From positions 754,142 to 818,141 of the forward strand of contig JAEVLN010000005.1 of NCBI GenBank assembly GCA_018350325.1: DNA of 64,000 bases, given 5' to 3'. This document shows, piece by piece, positions 11,601-23,114 of the stretch. A program made the translations under genes and the position numbers. Within the stretch, counting starts at the first letter, position 1; every line of letters starts with the position of its first letter. The notes under the pieces are model-generated. The model was not told where the DNA came from. It did not search any database and worked only from the letters and a program-made list of their open reading frames with translations. Origin of the DNA: Globodera rostochiensis (taxonomy: Eukaryota; Nematoda; Chromadorea; Rhabditida; Heteroderidae).

Positions 11601-12841
11601 AAACCCTTTTGACGTTCGGATCGGGTAGCCAATTTGAAGCCCAATTATTTAATTTCAAACTCAGTTCAATTGCTTTTGATAGTTCGAGCCGGTGTGTTGA
11701 CGAGTGACGAGCTGGTCGGCGTGTATCTGTACAATTCTCACCCTGTTCACCGTGCGCTGCCCGGGCTATACCCGCTGCAATTCCCCACACTGCACCGGGC
11801 TCTGACCAAATCACGCGGAGACGGTGGGTAAATTTAGTCGTTTAGTCGACCAAATGCTGACTTCAGACCGTTATAAACATAGCGGAAAAATTATGCTGAA
11901 AATTGAAAAAGTGTCTGAATATTCGCGCAAGGATCTGAACAGCCGCCGACTCGGCGAGGCCGTGTACATCCGGGGTCTTCCGTGGAGAATTTTGTCGTAT
12001 CCATCACGAACCGGGTCCAGAGGGAAATGTTTGGGCTTTTTCCTCCAATGCAACCCGGACAACAACGGTGAATATATTAAGTCGTTTAAAAGAGTCTTGG
12101 CCTCGACTCGAAACGGCTCGGCTTTTGGGGAGCTCGAGTCTCGGAAAACGAAACTTTGTTACATCTCTAAAGATGGCGTTTTTCGTGAGAATTCGCTTCA
12201 GAATTCTGAACTTGAAAAAAGTTTGAAATTTGTGGAAGACATTTTGTCATTTTTTGAAATTTTGATTGCAAATCTCTTCACAAAAAGACAATTTAAAAAT
12301 TTTTGGCTGGCCGAACCCCCTACCCCCCTCCCGCTACCACAAATTCCTATCGTATCGTCCTTGGCTCGAGAAACGCCTCGGGTTTTTGGTTTCTCGAGTC
12401 GCGGTAATTTTAGGTCTAGAACATCACTATTAAATAAACGTGTTAGCCATTATTTTGCTTACTTCAGAATTGGCATAACTAAAAGCACTTTTTGTGGCCT
12501 ATGAGCAGCCATAATCAATAATGTTGACAAATGGTATTTAAATTAAGAGTCCAATTGGAACTGTGCCAGTTCGGCAACACTGCGAATTGTTTCGCAAAAG
12601 GAGGAAAAAAATGATTTCACTCGGGAGATCAGCCACAGTTTTTGCTCAAACGGGTTTGGTTATGGGTACCCAACCTTCATAACATTTGAGGTTGTTTAGT
12701 GATCGAAATTCTCGACCGTAACAAAAATAAATAAAAATTTAGGAATTGATGGATCCAAACAACGGATGGTACGACGCGAAGAACGACACAGTGATTTTGG
12801 AAGCCGACGTAATTACGGACGCGCCTCAACGAGTAAATTGA
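8688..12841 (+). CDS. BTB-BACK-MATH protein, copy A (436 aa)
   Basis: Probable substrate adaptor of a cullin-3 ubiquitin ligase (family inference). Exons: 8688-8789, 8934-9033, 10286-10408, 10526-10635, 10707-10859, 10909-11047, 11683-11823, 11867-12067, 12548-12690, 12743-12841. BTB domain about residues 20-120 ([51 protein letters not shown]). BACK region about 120-260 ([31 protein letters not shown]). The C-terminal MATH/TRAF-like domain (about 300-436) shows [20 protein letters not shown] and [19 protein letters not shown]. All phases close and copies B and C confirm the structure. Intron 1 starts GC (CAG|GCGAGT) and the exon-3 acceptor has shifted to AAAG. Introns 2 and 6 carry repeat insertions. 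Confidence 0.88.
9130..9660. repeat. G/C-tract-bounded repeat inside intron 2 of BTB copy A
   Basis: The block opens with a poly-G/poly-C junction (about 9138-9168) and ends in a long poly-C run (9630-9650). Both ends carry CGCACTCGGGA. Inverted clusters of CACTTCAGTGCC (9204-9270) and GGCACTGAAGTGTG (9568-9606) face each other. It also contains ATTGTCAGATTCGTGATCAG at about 9523, shared with about 14076. It is non-coding and looks like a transposable element fragment of unknown class. Confidence 0.55.
11057..11350. repeat. Near-perfect ~130-bp foldback in intron 6 of BTB copy A
   Basis: The left arm (TCATAACTCGCTTCAACC at 11057 through GTTATGGCCAGAAAA at about 11185) is repeated in reverse complement from about 11220 (TTTTCTGGCCATAAC) to 11347 (GGTTGAAGCGAGTTATG). 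A short loop separates the arms. It has no coding capacity. When transcribed it would form a long hairpin in the pre-mRNA. Confidence 0.9.
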
Positions 12842-13238
12842 TACGAAAAAGGAAGAAATTCCGTGCCAGACACTTCCCATTGCCATATCCCATACACTTT
12901 ATTGAAAAGCAATCAACATTATTTATAAATGCCTTTTTTAAAAGGAGATAAGTTCACGTCTCACGAAATTTGACTCGGTCAAAATTATCGATCATCGATT
13001 TAATCATTTTTGCATTTTTTTCAAAAAAAAATGTAGTTTGCTCAATTTACTTAGTTAGTTGTTAGTTTTCAAAGAGTTCTCGACGACGGCACCTGTCGTC
13101 GGTGCCGACCTCCAAACAATGTTTGTTAGAAATTGTTCTAGAATTTTAAAAATTTGGGTAAAAATGAGCACATTTTAAGCAAAAATTTAAAAATGAGAAA
13201 AAGGCTTGCAAATTAACTAATTTGGTCATTTGTTTCAC
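12842..13238. other. Non-coding stretch
   Basis: This is the 3' flank of BTB copy A. No gene is seen. A weak copy of the GC hairpin repeat (ACGGCACCTGTCGTCGGTGCC) lies at about 13087. Confidence 0.4.
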
Positions 13239-13302
13239 TCCACTCAAATCGTCCGCGTAAATGAAGTCTAACATCGACGCGCCTACCTCCACGTCGATGA
13301 TC
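13239..13302 (-). pseudogene. Isolated BTB exon-3 fragment
   Basis: Read on the minus strand, this encodes VIIDVEVGASMLDFIYADDL, the core of exon 3 in the three BTB genes (for example [20 protein letters not shown]). No neighbouring exons are recognisable. It is a solo remnant of a fourth copy. Confidence 0.8.
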
Positions 13303-13674
13303 ACCTGGGCCTATTTCAATTAGGTCATATCTCCGATATAATCCTATGATATGTCAATCTGTGTTTCAAATCCGTCGTATTGACTGGGATATGATATTAT
13401 AGGCAGAATTACATACGACGTAGAAATCATATGTCATATGTTCATACTCTGCATATGATTTTCTCATTACCGTATCAATACTCCTTTTACGAAACCAAAA
13501 GCCCTTTCATAATTCGAAAACGTGATTAAATTAGCATTTTGGGTTGTAGAATCCAAATCTGACTTCCCTTCAATCAATGAGAGCAAATGATGAGGCTTAA
13601 AATTGCCCCAAATTCTGTGAATCGACTGATCCATCTAGTTTATTTTAAACTATAATAATCTTTATAAAGACGTA

Positions 13675-13895
13675 ATAAGCCAGGCCGTTCATGCCAATGC
13701 CAAATTTGGCTTCACGCAAATGCCAACACATCTCTCGCATCCCCTCCACTCTCTTCGTTGGCAATGCTATTTCTAAGGCTTGGCATCTTTCATGAAATAT
13801 TGCGAAACAAAGTCACATTCGACCCATCGATTGAAAGCCGCATAAATGCGCTGGGAAATGCAGCAGAAGCACATTCAACCTATTGTCTTTCCATT
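13675..13895 (+). promoter_or_regulatory. ATGCCA-rich promoter block upstream of secreted gene D
   Basis: ATGCCA occurs at 13691, 13697 and 13720, with the reverse form TGGCAT at 13781. ATGCCA is the published DOG box of Globodera dorsal-gland effector promoters. The block aligns over about 200 bp, same orientation, with 28460-28680 upstream of another secreted-protein gene, sharing TTGGCTTCACGCAAATGCCA, GCATCCCCTCCACT and GAAAGCCGCATAAA-like words. It lies about 1.3 kb from the gene D start, but some 790 bp of that distance is inserted transposon. Function is inferred. Confidence 0.6.
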
Positions 13896-14303
13896 TACCT
13901 CAAAATCCCGACTAATTCTAATCCCGATGTCCGATTCCGATTTCCCGATCTCTCTCTGGCAAAGGGTAGTCACGGACATCCGGATTCCGCTGATATATCC
14001 GGATACGGATATGGGATTTTAAAAATGAGACGGATGGATACGGATATGACATTGATATCCGCGGATGCCCGTCGATTGTCAGATTCGTGATCAGCACCCT
14101 TGAAACCCCCATATACGATGTTTTCAGCAAATTTGGGGGACCTTTTTTTTAATTTGAATGTGTGGCGCCATAACGGAAAAGTACCAAAAAAAGCACATTT
14201 CATGCTGCCAATAAACATTTGCTGCATTTTTGAATATTTTGTAAAATTCCCTTAATCGGACCACAAAATCTAGTTCCCTTGATGTCGTCCTTACGGTTAT
14301 GAG

Positions 14304-14630
14304 TAGGGCGGCGATTTATATGGAAATCCATATTTTTTTGCGCACTCGGAACAGCGTATAAATAACATAAATAGTGTTTTTAGCTTTGGTTGGAGCTTCT
14401 AGAGCCCATTTTATAATCCATATTTTTCCATATTTTGCGATTTTATCCATATTTCGCCATTTTTCAAAAAATTCCTTAACAAAAATGCAATAAAAACGAA
14501 AAATACACCCCTAAAGATCGACTTTTTCAAAATTTTTAAAAAATACACCCCTAAAAATTGACATTTTTGCAACAAAAATTCTGTTCACCAAAAAATGAAA
14601 ATTTTTAAAACCATATAAATCGCCGCCCTA
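14304..14630. mobile_element. hAT-type MITE (word TCCATATTTTT)
   Basis: Perfect terminal inverted repeats TAGGGCGGCGATTTATATGG bound 327 bp. The 8-bp target duplication GTTATGAG is exact (14296-14303 and 14631-14638). The interior carries repeated TCCATATTTT words and the core ATTCCTTAACAAAAATGCAA. It is inserted into the left arm of the foldback element that continues to 15084. Confidence 0.92.
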
Positions 14631-15084
14631 GTTATGAGGCAACAAAAATAAAATCATTTTTAAATCAACAAAAATGTGTTTTTAAGTGTTTCTAGAAGCA
14701 ATTGGGGTCGTAGAATCCGAGTCCGATCCCCCATTTCTAACCCGGACCTGAATTCGAAATTTTCAGAATATATTTTTTTCGCATTTTTCATTTTTTTCGT
14801 CGAAATGTCACTCTGAATTCGATGAAATTTTGCAAAACATCGTTGAATTATGCCACTAATTTGTAAGCTGATATTCTTTATTCTGCACAATGCAAATAAA
14901 AAATAAAATGTAATTAAAAAATGCAAAAAAAAAATTTTTTTTTTTTTTAAATTGTTCGAGTTCAGGTTGAGGTTCGAATTCGTCGAATGGAAGTTAGATT
15001 TGGGTTCTACGACTCCAAAACCACCTAGAAACAATTATTTACCAACTTTGACAAAAAAAAATTGTTTATTTGTTGCCTCATAAC
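14631..15084. mobile_element. Foldback element related to the 7.7-8.6 kb arms
   Basis: The ends GTTATGAGGCAAC (14631) and GTTGCCTCATAAC (15072-15084) are inverted. The interior has opposed GGTCGTAGAATCCGAGTCCG and GGGTTCTACGACTCC arms, the same words as in the element at 7736-8565. The MITE at 14304 is nested in its left end. It separates gene D from its putative promoter block. Confidence 0.7.
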
Positions 15085-15155
15085 CGAAAAGAAACCGTCC
15101 TTACTTTTGAAAAGTTTCGATACGACCCTGGATTAAAGCCCATTTTATAGTACCA

Positions 15156-17906
15156 ATGCATTGTTTTGCTTCTGCAATTTCTATTCTAATTATTTTGTTT
15201 TCGCTTACAATTGCGAAGAAATCGGTGGAAATAGTGAGTTAAATATTGTGAAAATGGTGTCCGATCATTTGTCATTGTTTGTTTGGTCACTGATTAATAT
15301 TTTTGAAAAATTTTAACTTTCAAAAAAATTGTTCACTTTGGGTACGGAGTTCGAAATTCGAACAGTGACAAAATGATTGGTAATTGATTATTTTTTAAAG
15401 TATCTTCTAAATTAGGTCGAAGACGATGAATTTCTCGCTTTTGTGAAAGATCCTTCCAATTTTTGGCAATGTAAAGAATTGGAAGAACGGAATGAAGTGG
15501 AGTATAGCACTCGCCGAGTATTTTATGGATTCAAAAAGATGCGAGAATTTTTGGTGCATAAGTCCGAGGCTTCTCTTGGCGTTCTGTTTTTGATGAGACA
15601 GAATTGGCAATGTGCCAAAATTGTGGAACAAATTAAGGGAGAGTATGAGCGGACTGAATGCCACAAATTCCGCAAATATTTGGACATTTTGTATGAATAT
15701 TTATTCCGAGTCTACGTCGGAGGAATGCCACCATCACTAAGTTTTTTTTAAATGCACAAAATTAATTCTTTCGGATTTTGCGTATTCGGAATTCCCGATC
15801 CCTCTGGTTTACAAGTTATTGGGACTTGAAATTGTAATTCCCAAAAAGTGCGTGCGGACTTCAATTTTATTTATTAAAGGTGTTGACTCAATGCTTGCTC
15901 AACAGTTTGCCGCAGTTAAGCCAATTTTTAAGCTTCAATATGGTGAAATGATTGATGATGGAACATTATTTGATGCTATATACATTCTGAGCAGCACTTC
16001 GAACTTCTTTTTTAACCCAAACGAAACTAAGGAATACGAGTACAGCTTGAAAAGACTGTTCCGAGGTCGTGACGAACTAAAGTTATTAAATGAAGAGGAA
16101 TTTGAATTAAATGCCGCCAATTCAAATGGCACTTTTCGCCAACAATTTGACAGAGAATTGAAACGAATGGCCAAAGCGACGAAGAAAAGGGAGGGAATAA
16201 TGGACGAAGAATTCATTGAATTGAAAGAATCGATTAAGAAAAGAGGTGGTCAAATGACTGAAGGGCAATCGAAGGAATTAAGAAGACTAGTAACCGTGGA
16301 CCTCGACAAATTTAGCGTTTTTAACTCTTCACCGTTTAATGACTCTATTATATTGGTAACGTTCACTTTTCTGGACCAATTAAATTACACAAAATAATCA
16401 CTTAACGAACTTTATTAGTTGGCAAATGAGTCAATAACGAATATTATTAGTTGGCAAATGAGTCATTAACGAATATTATTAGTTGGCGGCAAATGAGTCA
16501 TTAACGAATATTTATTTTATTTTGTTTCTCAAATAAACTTTTAGCTCGATGACATCGACCTTCTGCTTGCATTGTTCCACAATCCGCCAACATTTTATGA
16601 AATTTTGAAAATGGCAAAGAAGCTTGGCGAAATGGACAATGATTTTCGCATTTTTCTCAATTCATCGGATTTAAAAAGAATTTTTAAACGTTTAAATCGA
16701 CCGGAAGAGCCTATTGAAAAAATAGAAATTCAAATTCAAAATGAATTTTGCGCTTTGGCATATTTTGTTGACGATTTGTTGAAAATGGCGAATATAAAAA
16801 ATATTCCAAACATCGAAAAGTTGGTTGAAAATGGCAATTTAATTCGAATGGCTAAGACAATGATAAAAAGGGGTCGAAAGGTTGAATCGATTGAAGTTAA
16901 CATTGAGAATTTTTTGGAGAAAAAAAAGGAATTATGCAAAGAGAAGCAGTAAGTAAAAAAATTATTTAAAAAATCTTTTATTATTGTTTTTTTTGTCATT
17001 TGTTATGTAAATTTGCCTACTTTCTTCGTGACTTTTCAACAATATTTGGGGAAGAAACCCCAATTATTTGATATAAAAATAAATCTAGACAAATATTAAT
17101 ATTAAATAATAATTACATTTTTATATTAAATATTTAGAAAAACAAAAGGAACCAAAAAATATCTTGATGGCAAAGGTTTGTACAATGACAAAACTCCAAA
17201 AGTCGATTCCAATTCAATAAACGGTAATAATATGGCATTTTTGGACTGGGCGGCTTCGGAGGACCGGTAGCCGTTACTAGAGCTGGATTTTTGAAAAAAA
17301 TCCCAGGATCAGGATTTTGGAAATCACCTGGTCACAACTTTTGCCAAAATGTCTTCTTTTTAAACTTGAAAATTCTTATTGTTCTATATTTTCTTTTGAA
17401 AAAAATAGAATTTCATACGGCTTCAACCTCATAATGGGGTTTTTTTTGAAAAGCTGGGCGAAATTAGTGGTAATTTTTTTTATCCAGAAAATTAGCCCAA
17501 AAATTCAAACCGTTTCAGTTTCTTATGAGTTGAAGAAATAAAAACTTTGTTTTTTAATTGTACAGATTTGAAACAAATTGTTCCTGAAATTGTTGAGGAA
17601 ATTGAACAAATGCTGCAAAAAAGCGATTGGAATTATGCAAATCTAAAATATTTAAAAATGGACGAATGGAATCTTTTGGAATTCGTCCTTCACAAAGTTG
17701 GAAATGATCAAAAATGGGAGGAAATTGACAAATTGCGCGTTGAATGGGAGCAAGCTTTCAGCAATTGGTGGAAATCCAAGAAGAATGAAAAAAATAGGCC
17801 CAATTTTGAAGAAATGATGGGAAATCTGATTAAAACGTTGTCCAACATCGGAAAGATTAATGATTCTGTCGTTTTGCGAGCTATGGAACGAGCCAAAATC
17901 GCATAA
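15156..17906 (+). CDS. Secreted helical protein D, splice-damaged paralogue of E
   Basis: I do not recognise the family. Exons by comparison with E: 15156-15233 (signal peptide MHCFASAISILIILFSLTIA), 15416-15722, a segment ending at 16355, 16545-16948, 17138-17223, 17566-17906 (stop). The mature protein is rich in charged helices (RTSILFIKGVDSMLAQQ, PPTFYEILKMAKKLGEMDND, DWNYANLKYLKMDE) with few cysteines. At the exon 2/3 junction E has GAAG|GTAAAG and a matching acceptor. Here the donor is GGAG|GAATGC and no usable AG precedes exon 3. Without splicing the frame stops after about 128 residues. D may therefore be a truncated product or a young pseudogene. The upstream ATGCCA block suggests gland expression (inference). 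Confidence 0.6.
16400..16510 (+). repeat. Three ~33-bp tandem units with TGAGTCA in an intron of gene D
   Basis: The unit ATTAGTTGGCAAATGAGTCA plus TTAACGAATATT repeats three times, one copy with a GGC insertion. The paralogous intron in E lacks it. TGAGTCA equals a consensus AP-1 site, but no function is shown. Confidence 0.85.
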
Positions 17907-18052
17907 GCCGATTTAAAGGCCTCCAAAAGTATTGAAACGAATATTTTCTATAATTTTGCGTTTATGCGATTTTGTTCGGCCTTCTGAGCACAATTTTTCT
18001 GTCATTTCTTAAGTTTAATTGTCTTTTTTGGGCTATGAACGTTTATTAGGTA

Positions 18053-18252
18053 AATATGGATTCTGAGCTCCCAGACTCGAAATCACTCAAAACCGCTTTT
18101 ATAGGGTTTCTTAGGTGCTGAAACCGATAGAACAATCTAAATTTTTTTTGTCCTTTAAACCGGTTTTTGTACGGTTTAAAAATTGCCAAACCTAAGAAAC
18201 CCTATAAAAGTGGTTTTGAGTGATTTCGAGTCTGGGAGCTCAGATTCATATT
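18053..18252. repeat. ~200-bp palindrome (foldback)
   Basis: The left arm (AATATGGATTCTGAGCTCCC... to CCTATAAAAG-type words) is mirrored on the right (...GGGAGCTCAGATTCATATT). Arms are about 65 bp with few mismatches, separated by a loop holding GGTTTTTGTACGGTTT. It is non-coding. Confidence 0.88.
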
Positions 18253-18296
18253 TTTCCGTTTATTATTTTGGTATTTTATTCATTCATTTTTAGCAA

Positions 18297-18924
18297 AAAT
18301 TGAAGAATACGTGTACCTCACCAAATCCCACAAATTATATCAATCGACTCCTCTCTAAGCCTAACGCACGAATCTGAAAGAATTTTTTGGCGGAAACCAC
18401 TTTGAAGCAAGTTATGAGCCCGGGACTGAAGTGTCTTTTTGACTGGGGACTCAGTTGTTCATTGACTAAAAAATGGGCAAAATCACTTATACAGGCTTTA
18501 AAACTAGAATTTGTCGATAGAAAATAAAAATTGAAAATTCAAGCGGTTTTTGAACCGGTTTAAATTTTTTTAAATTAAGGAAAAAGAATTTTTTCTAAAT
18601 AACCAAATTAGGGGTTCATTAGGCTGCCTAATCCACCCTGGCTCGGGGCGCGTTAGGCTTAGGCCTAAGTCACCCTGGCTCGGGGTGCGTTAGGCTAGGC
18701 GTGCTCCGTTGCGTGTTTTAGCCCTATATAAGTGATTTTGCCCATTTTTTAAACAATGGACAACTGAGTCCCCAGTCAAAAAGACACTTCAGTCCCGGGC
18801 TCATAACTTGCTTCAAAGTGGTTCCCGCCAAAAAATTCTTTCAGATTCGTGCGTTAGGCTTAGAGAGGAGTCGATTAATATATAATTTGTGGGATTTGGT
18901 GAGGTACACGTATTCTTCAATTTT
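18297..18924. mobile_element. Large foldback element with ~200-bp arms
   Basis: The left arm begins AAAATTGAAGAATACGTGTA and the right arm ends TACACGTATTCTTCAATTTT. Internal words CCCGGGACTGAAGTGTCTTT, ACTGGGGACTCAGTTGTCC-like and GGGCAAAATCACTTATA are mirrored. The centre (18500-18720) has CACCCTGGCTCGGGG repeats. The segment AATCGACTCCTCTCTAAGCC also occurs in the 7.7 kb element and inverted at about 10185. Confidence 0.88.
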
Positions 18925-19114
18925 ACCCATTTTTATTTTTGCTATGTAAAGTAAAGTTTTAGGGAAGAATTGTCACGTTTAAGCAAAATGTTTTTGAAAT
19001 GAAAATGGCCATATTTTAAAGAACAAAAAAAGGGTTTTCGTCTTTATGAACTCTGACAAAAACTAATTGCCATTCAATTGCAAAACTTAACGCGCAGAGG
19101 TCGTGGGAGTACGG

Positions 19115-19262
19115 AAAATCAAAAAAGTGTGCGCGAGAGGCCGAGAAGACTCGCCGACTGAGCGAATCCGTATTCATTGATTTACGCGGTCCTGGTACAG
19201 ATGATATACACACAGATACACTCATCATCTAGTTAAGTGTCAACATCCCGGACGGAACTGTC
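19115..19262. pseudogene. Scrambled BTB-MATH remnants (exon 8 on +, exon 7 on -)
   Basis: On the plus strand 19115-19193 resembles MATH exon 8 (AAAAAGTGTGCGCGAGA, then CGACTGAGCGAATCCGTATT) with frameshifts. Immediately after, on the minus strand, 19262-19199 resembles exon 7 (VPSGMLTLN then a stop, then MMSVSV). The two exons have opposite orientation, so this is a rearranged dead copy just beyond the 3' end of copy B. Confidence 0.7.
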
Positions 19263-19673
19263 AAATCAACTAAGTATAACCTAGTTTTGAGGTGGAATGG
19301 AAGTTAGAAAAAAAGCCGGAATTTTAAAATTCTAAATTACAACTCCGGCACTAATAAATCATTAAATCTTTAATAAAACATAAACGGAAGATTCCAAAAT
19401 AATATTCGTGGGCAAGAAGACATTTTTAGGGGACCTTTTGTCTCCAAACGGTTTAAGGATTCACATTAATGAGGTGATATTTTGGTGACATTTTGTCCGA
19501 TTTCCCGTTAGGTGACATTTTGTCCGATTCCCCATTAGGCGTTTGTTAGCGTTCCGAACACAAAACAAAAAAGCAATCTTCGATTTACCAAAAACATACT
19601 GCCGAAAAATGCAATTTTGAAATTGTATGGTAAATGGATAAATTTGATGCCAATTTAATTCTTTTTTTCCGTA

Positions 19674-22600
19674 TCATTCGACTCCGACAGGTTCTTCTGC
19701 AGTCACTTCGGCTTCTAAAATCACTGTGTCGTTCTTCGCGTCGTACCATCCGTTGTTAGGCTCCATCAATTTCTAAACTTGGCTTTAACTTAAGCAAATT
19801 GTTGCAAAAACTTCAAAAAATGGCAGCCAAAATATGGACGATAAAATACTACTGCACTTCGCAACAAAAAAAAATTCTCGACTCTACTTTCTTTATAGTT
19901 AGTCGCAACCCGCAAAATGTTTTTTTCTTTAGATTCTTGCTACAGACACCGAGAGGCCTCGATTGGTATATATTTGGCGACTTTTGAGTTTTGACCAAAC
20001 AAGGTAGAAAATGGCATTTTTTGTAAAAGCATGCACATTATAAGTATTAGTAAGGATTTTCGATCATCTAACCTTAAACGTCATGTCAGCGAATCCCCAG
20101 ATGTTATTCTTAGAACGAAAAACTTGGTTGATCTTTCTCGAGTCATCCGGTTTTCCCTTCTTTTGCGAAACAATTCGCAGTGTTGCCGAACTGTCACAGA
20201 ACCAAACCGATTCTTAATTGGTAAAATGCCATTTCTTTAATGCGTGTGAGCTTGTCGTTTTTTGATAATTAACCCCGAAATTTCTGGCCCTAGGCCTTTT
20301 TGTGCACACCGGTGTCTTTGTGGCATTGGAGGTAAAAGCCCAAATATTTTTGCGCGGAGCCGGGTAACGTTCGCGGTTGGGCAAGTATTCTCCAAGGAAG
20401 GCCCCTGATGTATACGGCCTCGCTGAGTCGGTCGCTGTTCTTATCATCCGTTCGCGCAAATTCAGACACTTTTTCGATTGTCCACATAATCTTTCCTTTG
20501 GCTTTAGACGGGTCTGAAGTTTTTTATTTGAACATCTTTTAATAAATTATGTTCACCATCATCCTGAAATTTGGCCTGTGATCGTAGCTTGGTTGGAAAT
20601 TGCAGCGGGTACAGCTCGGGCAGAGCGCGGTCCGGATGAGAATGGTACAGCAACACGCTCATCATCTGGTCTTTCGTCAACACTCCGGACGGAACTGTCA
20701 AAAGCATTAGTTTATTCAATTGTCTCATCAAAAATGGATGTTACCAATAAATTTAGAAAAATCGCCCTGTGCGATGAGAGGAAAACGAATTTTGTAAAGT
20801 GCCGGGCCGAGCATTTCACGTCGATTCTCTGCCGAACACTCTTTCCCATTTTGACGGCATTGTTCGTCCGCCCAACGAAGTGCCTAACAAAAGAGAAACA
20901 ATTATAATACCATTATAAAATTTTTGGCGGAATTTACGGAATTCCAAATTGTAAGTTCGCTGATCATCAGCTCATCGCGGTCCAAAATTTCACCCAATAA
21001 ATTTTGGTCAATTTGCAAAAATTCTTTTGAGAGGAGCAAAGTGCTGGCCTTCTGATCGATGTAAGCCAAACAACGGCGCGTAAAGTCCTGAAACAAAAAA
21101 TAATTTAAATAACAATATTTAACTCTTATAGTTTCATCATTAGGCTCAAAATGCAAATTTTCGTATTTTATTGCATTTTTGTTAAAGAATTTTGAATCGA
21201 AAAGTGCCAAAATATGCATTTTCAGAAAGGACCATAACAACGCCTTTTTTGAGCTAATTTCATCGAATAATTGGACTTTAGAAGCAAATGCACAAATCCC
21301 AGCCCGTTATCATCTCAAAGTAAACTTTGATCAGTGATGTGTAAAAGAAAAAATAAAGAACGGACTGAGACAAGATCCTCACTCAAGTCCGTTCTCTAAT
21401 TAAAAACATAATTTAGAATTAAAATAATTGAAAATTTACCCCACCTCTTCTTCAAGGAAGCGAGCTTGGACCAACGCGAGGAAAATATTGCGCAGCTTTG
21501 CTTTGGAAAAATTAAGACACGCTTTGATCAGCGCAGTTACGTCATATTTTCTGGCTGAAATTAAATTAGCCACGAATTTGGTGCAAAAAATGTTTAATAA
21601 TCGGTTAATGCCCCCCCACAAACCCAATTGGCGCCTATCAGACCATTTCATTCGTATGTAACCTAAATTTAGACCAGGTTCTTATTTCTTCGAAAATTAA
21701 AAATGCGTTTATCAAAAAGAACCTAGATTTGGTCAATATTTTGCACATTTTTGTCCATTTTTTTTGGCAGTTTTAGTCCAATTATATGTCCATATTTTGC
21801 TATTTTTGATCAATTTAAAAAATTGCAAAAAAAAAGTTTGAACCTACTACATCAGAGAGCAATGTTAATCAAATATTTGAACTAGGCCCTCAAAATAATG
21901 CGAGAAATTTAGCCCGTATAAACCCGTATCAAAAAATACGGGTAAGGGTCAGCGACTGCCGGGCATGGGCCAGTAGAAAACCCATGGCGACCCAAAAAGT
22001 ACGTCTTAATTTTTTCCCTAAATCAAAAAAAAAATTTTCTGACTGCAGGCTGCTTTTTTTTTTAAAATGTCCATTTTCAGTTTCACTGACCCGCATAAAG
22101 CACTGCCATTGCATTGTCTCCGTTCAGTCCTCGCAAATCATCCGCGTAAATGAAGGCTAACATAGCCTTGAATGCCCCCGCCTCCACGTCGGGCACCTCG
22201 ACGGGTTTAACCACCGAAGTGGCTAAAAAAGTTTGGAAAATTGTTCGAATTTGGGTTCGGGGTTCGGAATTCACTAAACCCGAGCTCGGATTCGTGTTCT
22301 ACGCATTTTTTTACCCTGGAAAAAATCCATTCTGAATTTTTTAAAATTTTTTTCCTCGGGACCGCAATTCGTTCGTTACCTTTGCCAATTTTTCGGTTTA
22401 CCCTCCCCACTAAATTTTGTTTATCAATTGTATTTTAAAAAGAAAAGATGTTTCTAGCTAAGTCTATCATACGTGGCGTCAAAACTATTCTACCGATTCC
22501 TCTAACATGAGAAACCCCAAAACCCATCAACACTAAAGCAATTTTGACGTCAGATTTTGGTTCAGCACGTATAGGTGGGTCCACACCTTTTCTAGTGGTA

Positions 22601-23114
22601 ACTTTTGCAGCATTTCTGGCATCAAAACGGAACATTGTCTCGAATACGTCGGAAGCCGCCGCCAGAATCAGTTTATGTGCTGGCAGAAGCTTAAAAATGA
22701 CCTTCACAATTTAATTGTCAGTGTCGGTCTATTAGAAAACATCGACTTTATTTCGGGCCAAATTCGTACAATTTCCAGAATTTTCAGCTTTTCCATTAAA
22801 ATCGTCGAAATGTCAAAAAAAAAATTGTATTTTTAAAATTCCTTAACAAAAAAAACAGAAAATGAACCCCCTAAAAATCGAACATTTTTTGGAAAAAAAT
22901 AGGCCAAAAAATAATAAAAGAAAAAAACGCCCCTAAAACTCGACTTTTTTCCCGATCTACGCCCTCCCACCCCCAAACTAGTTGAAGTGCCACAGTTTTT
23001 CTGAACTCACACCTCTTGATCGTCTCCTCCTCCCACCAAAAAGTGCACGTCCGCCCCATCGCCGGTGCCCAGCAATCGCTTCATGCGTCCACCCAAACTG
23101 TCCGATTTCGACAT
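19674..23114 (-). CDS. BTB-BACK-MATH protein, copy B (438 aa)
   Basis: Paralogue of copy A with the same ten-exon plan. Exons on the minus strand: 23114-23013, 22689-22587, 22222-22091, 21554-21445, 21087-20938, 20883-20745, 20694-20557, 20513-20310, 20212-20073, 19772-19674. [152 protein letters not shown]. All introns use GT-AG, including intron 1 (GAG|GTGTGA), where A and C use GC. It is head to head with copy C, 791 bp between start codons. Likely a cullin-3 adaptor, by family. Confidence 0.9.
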
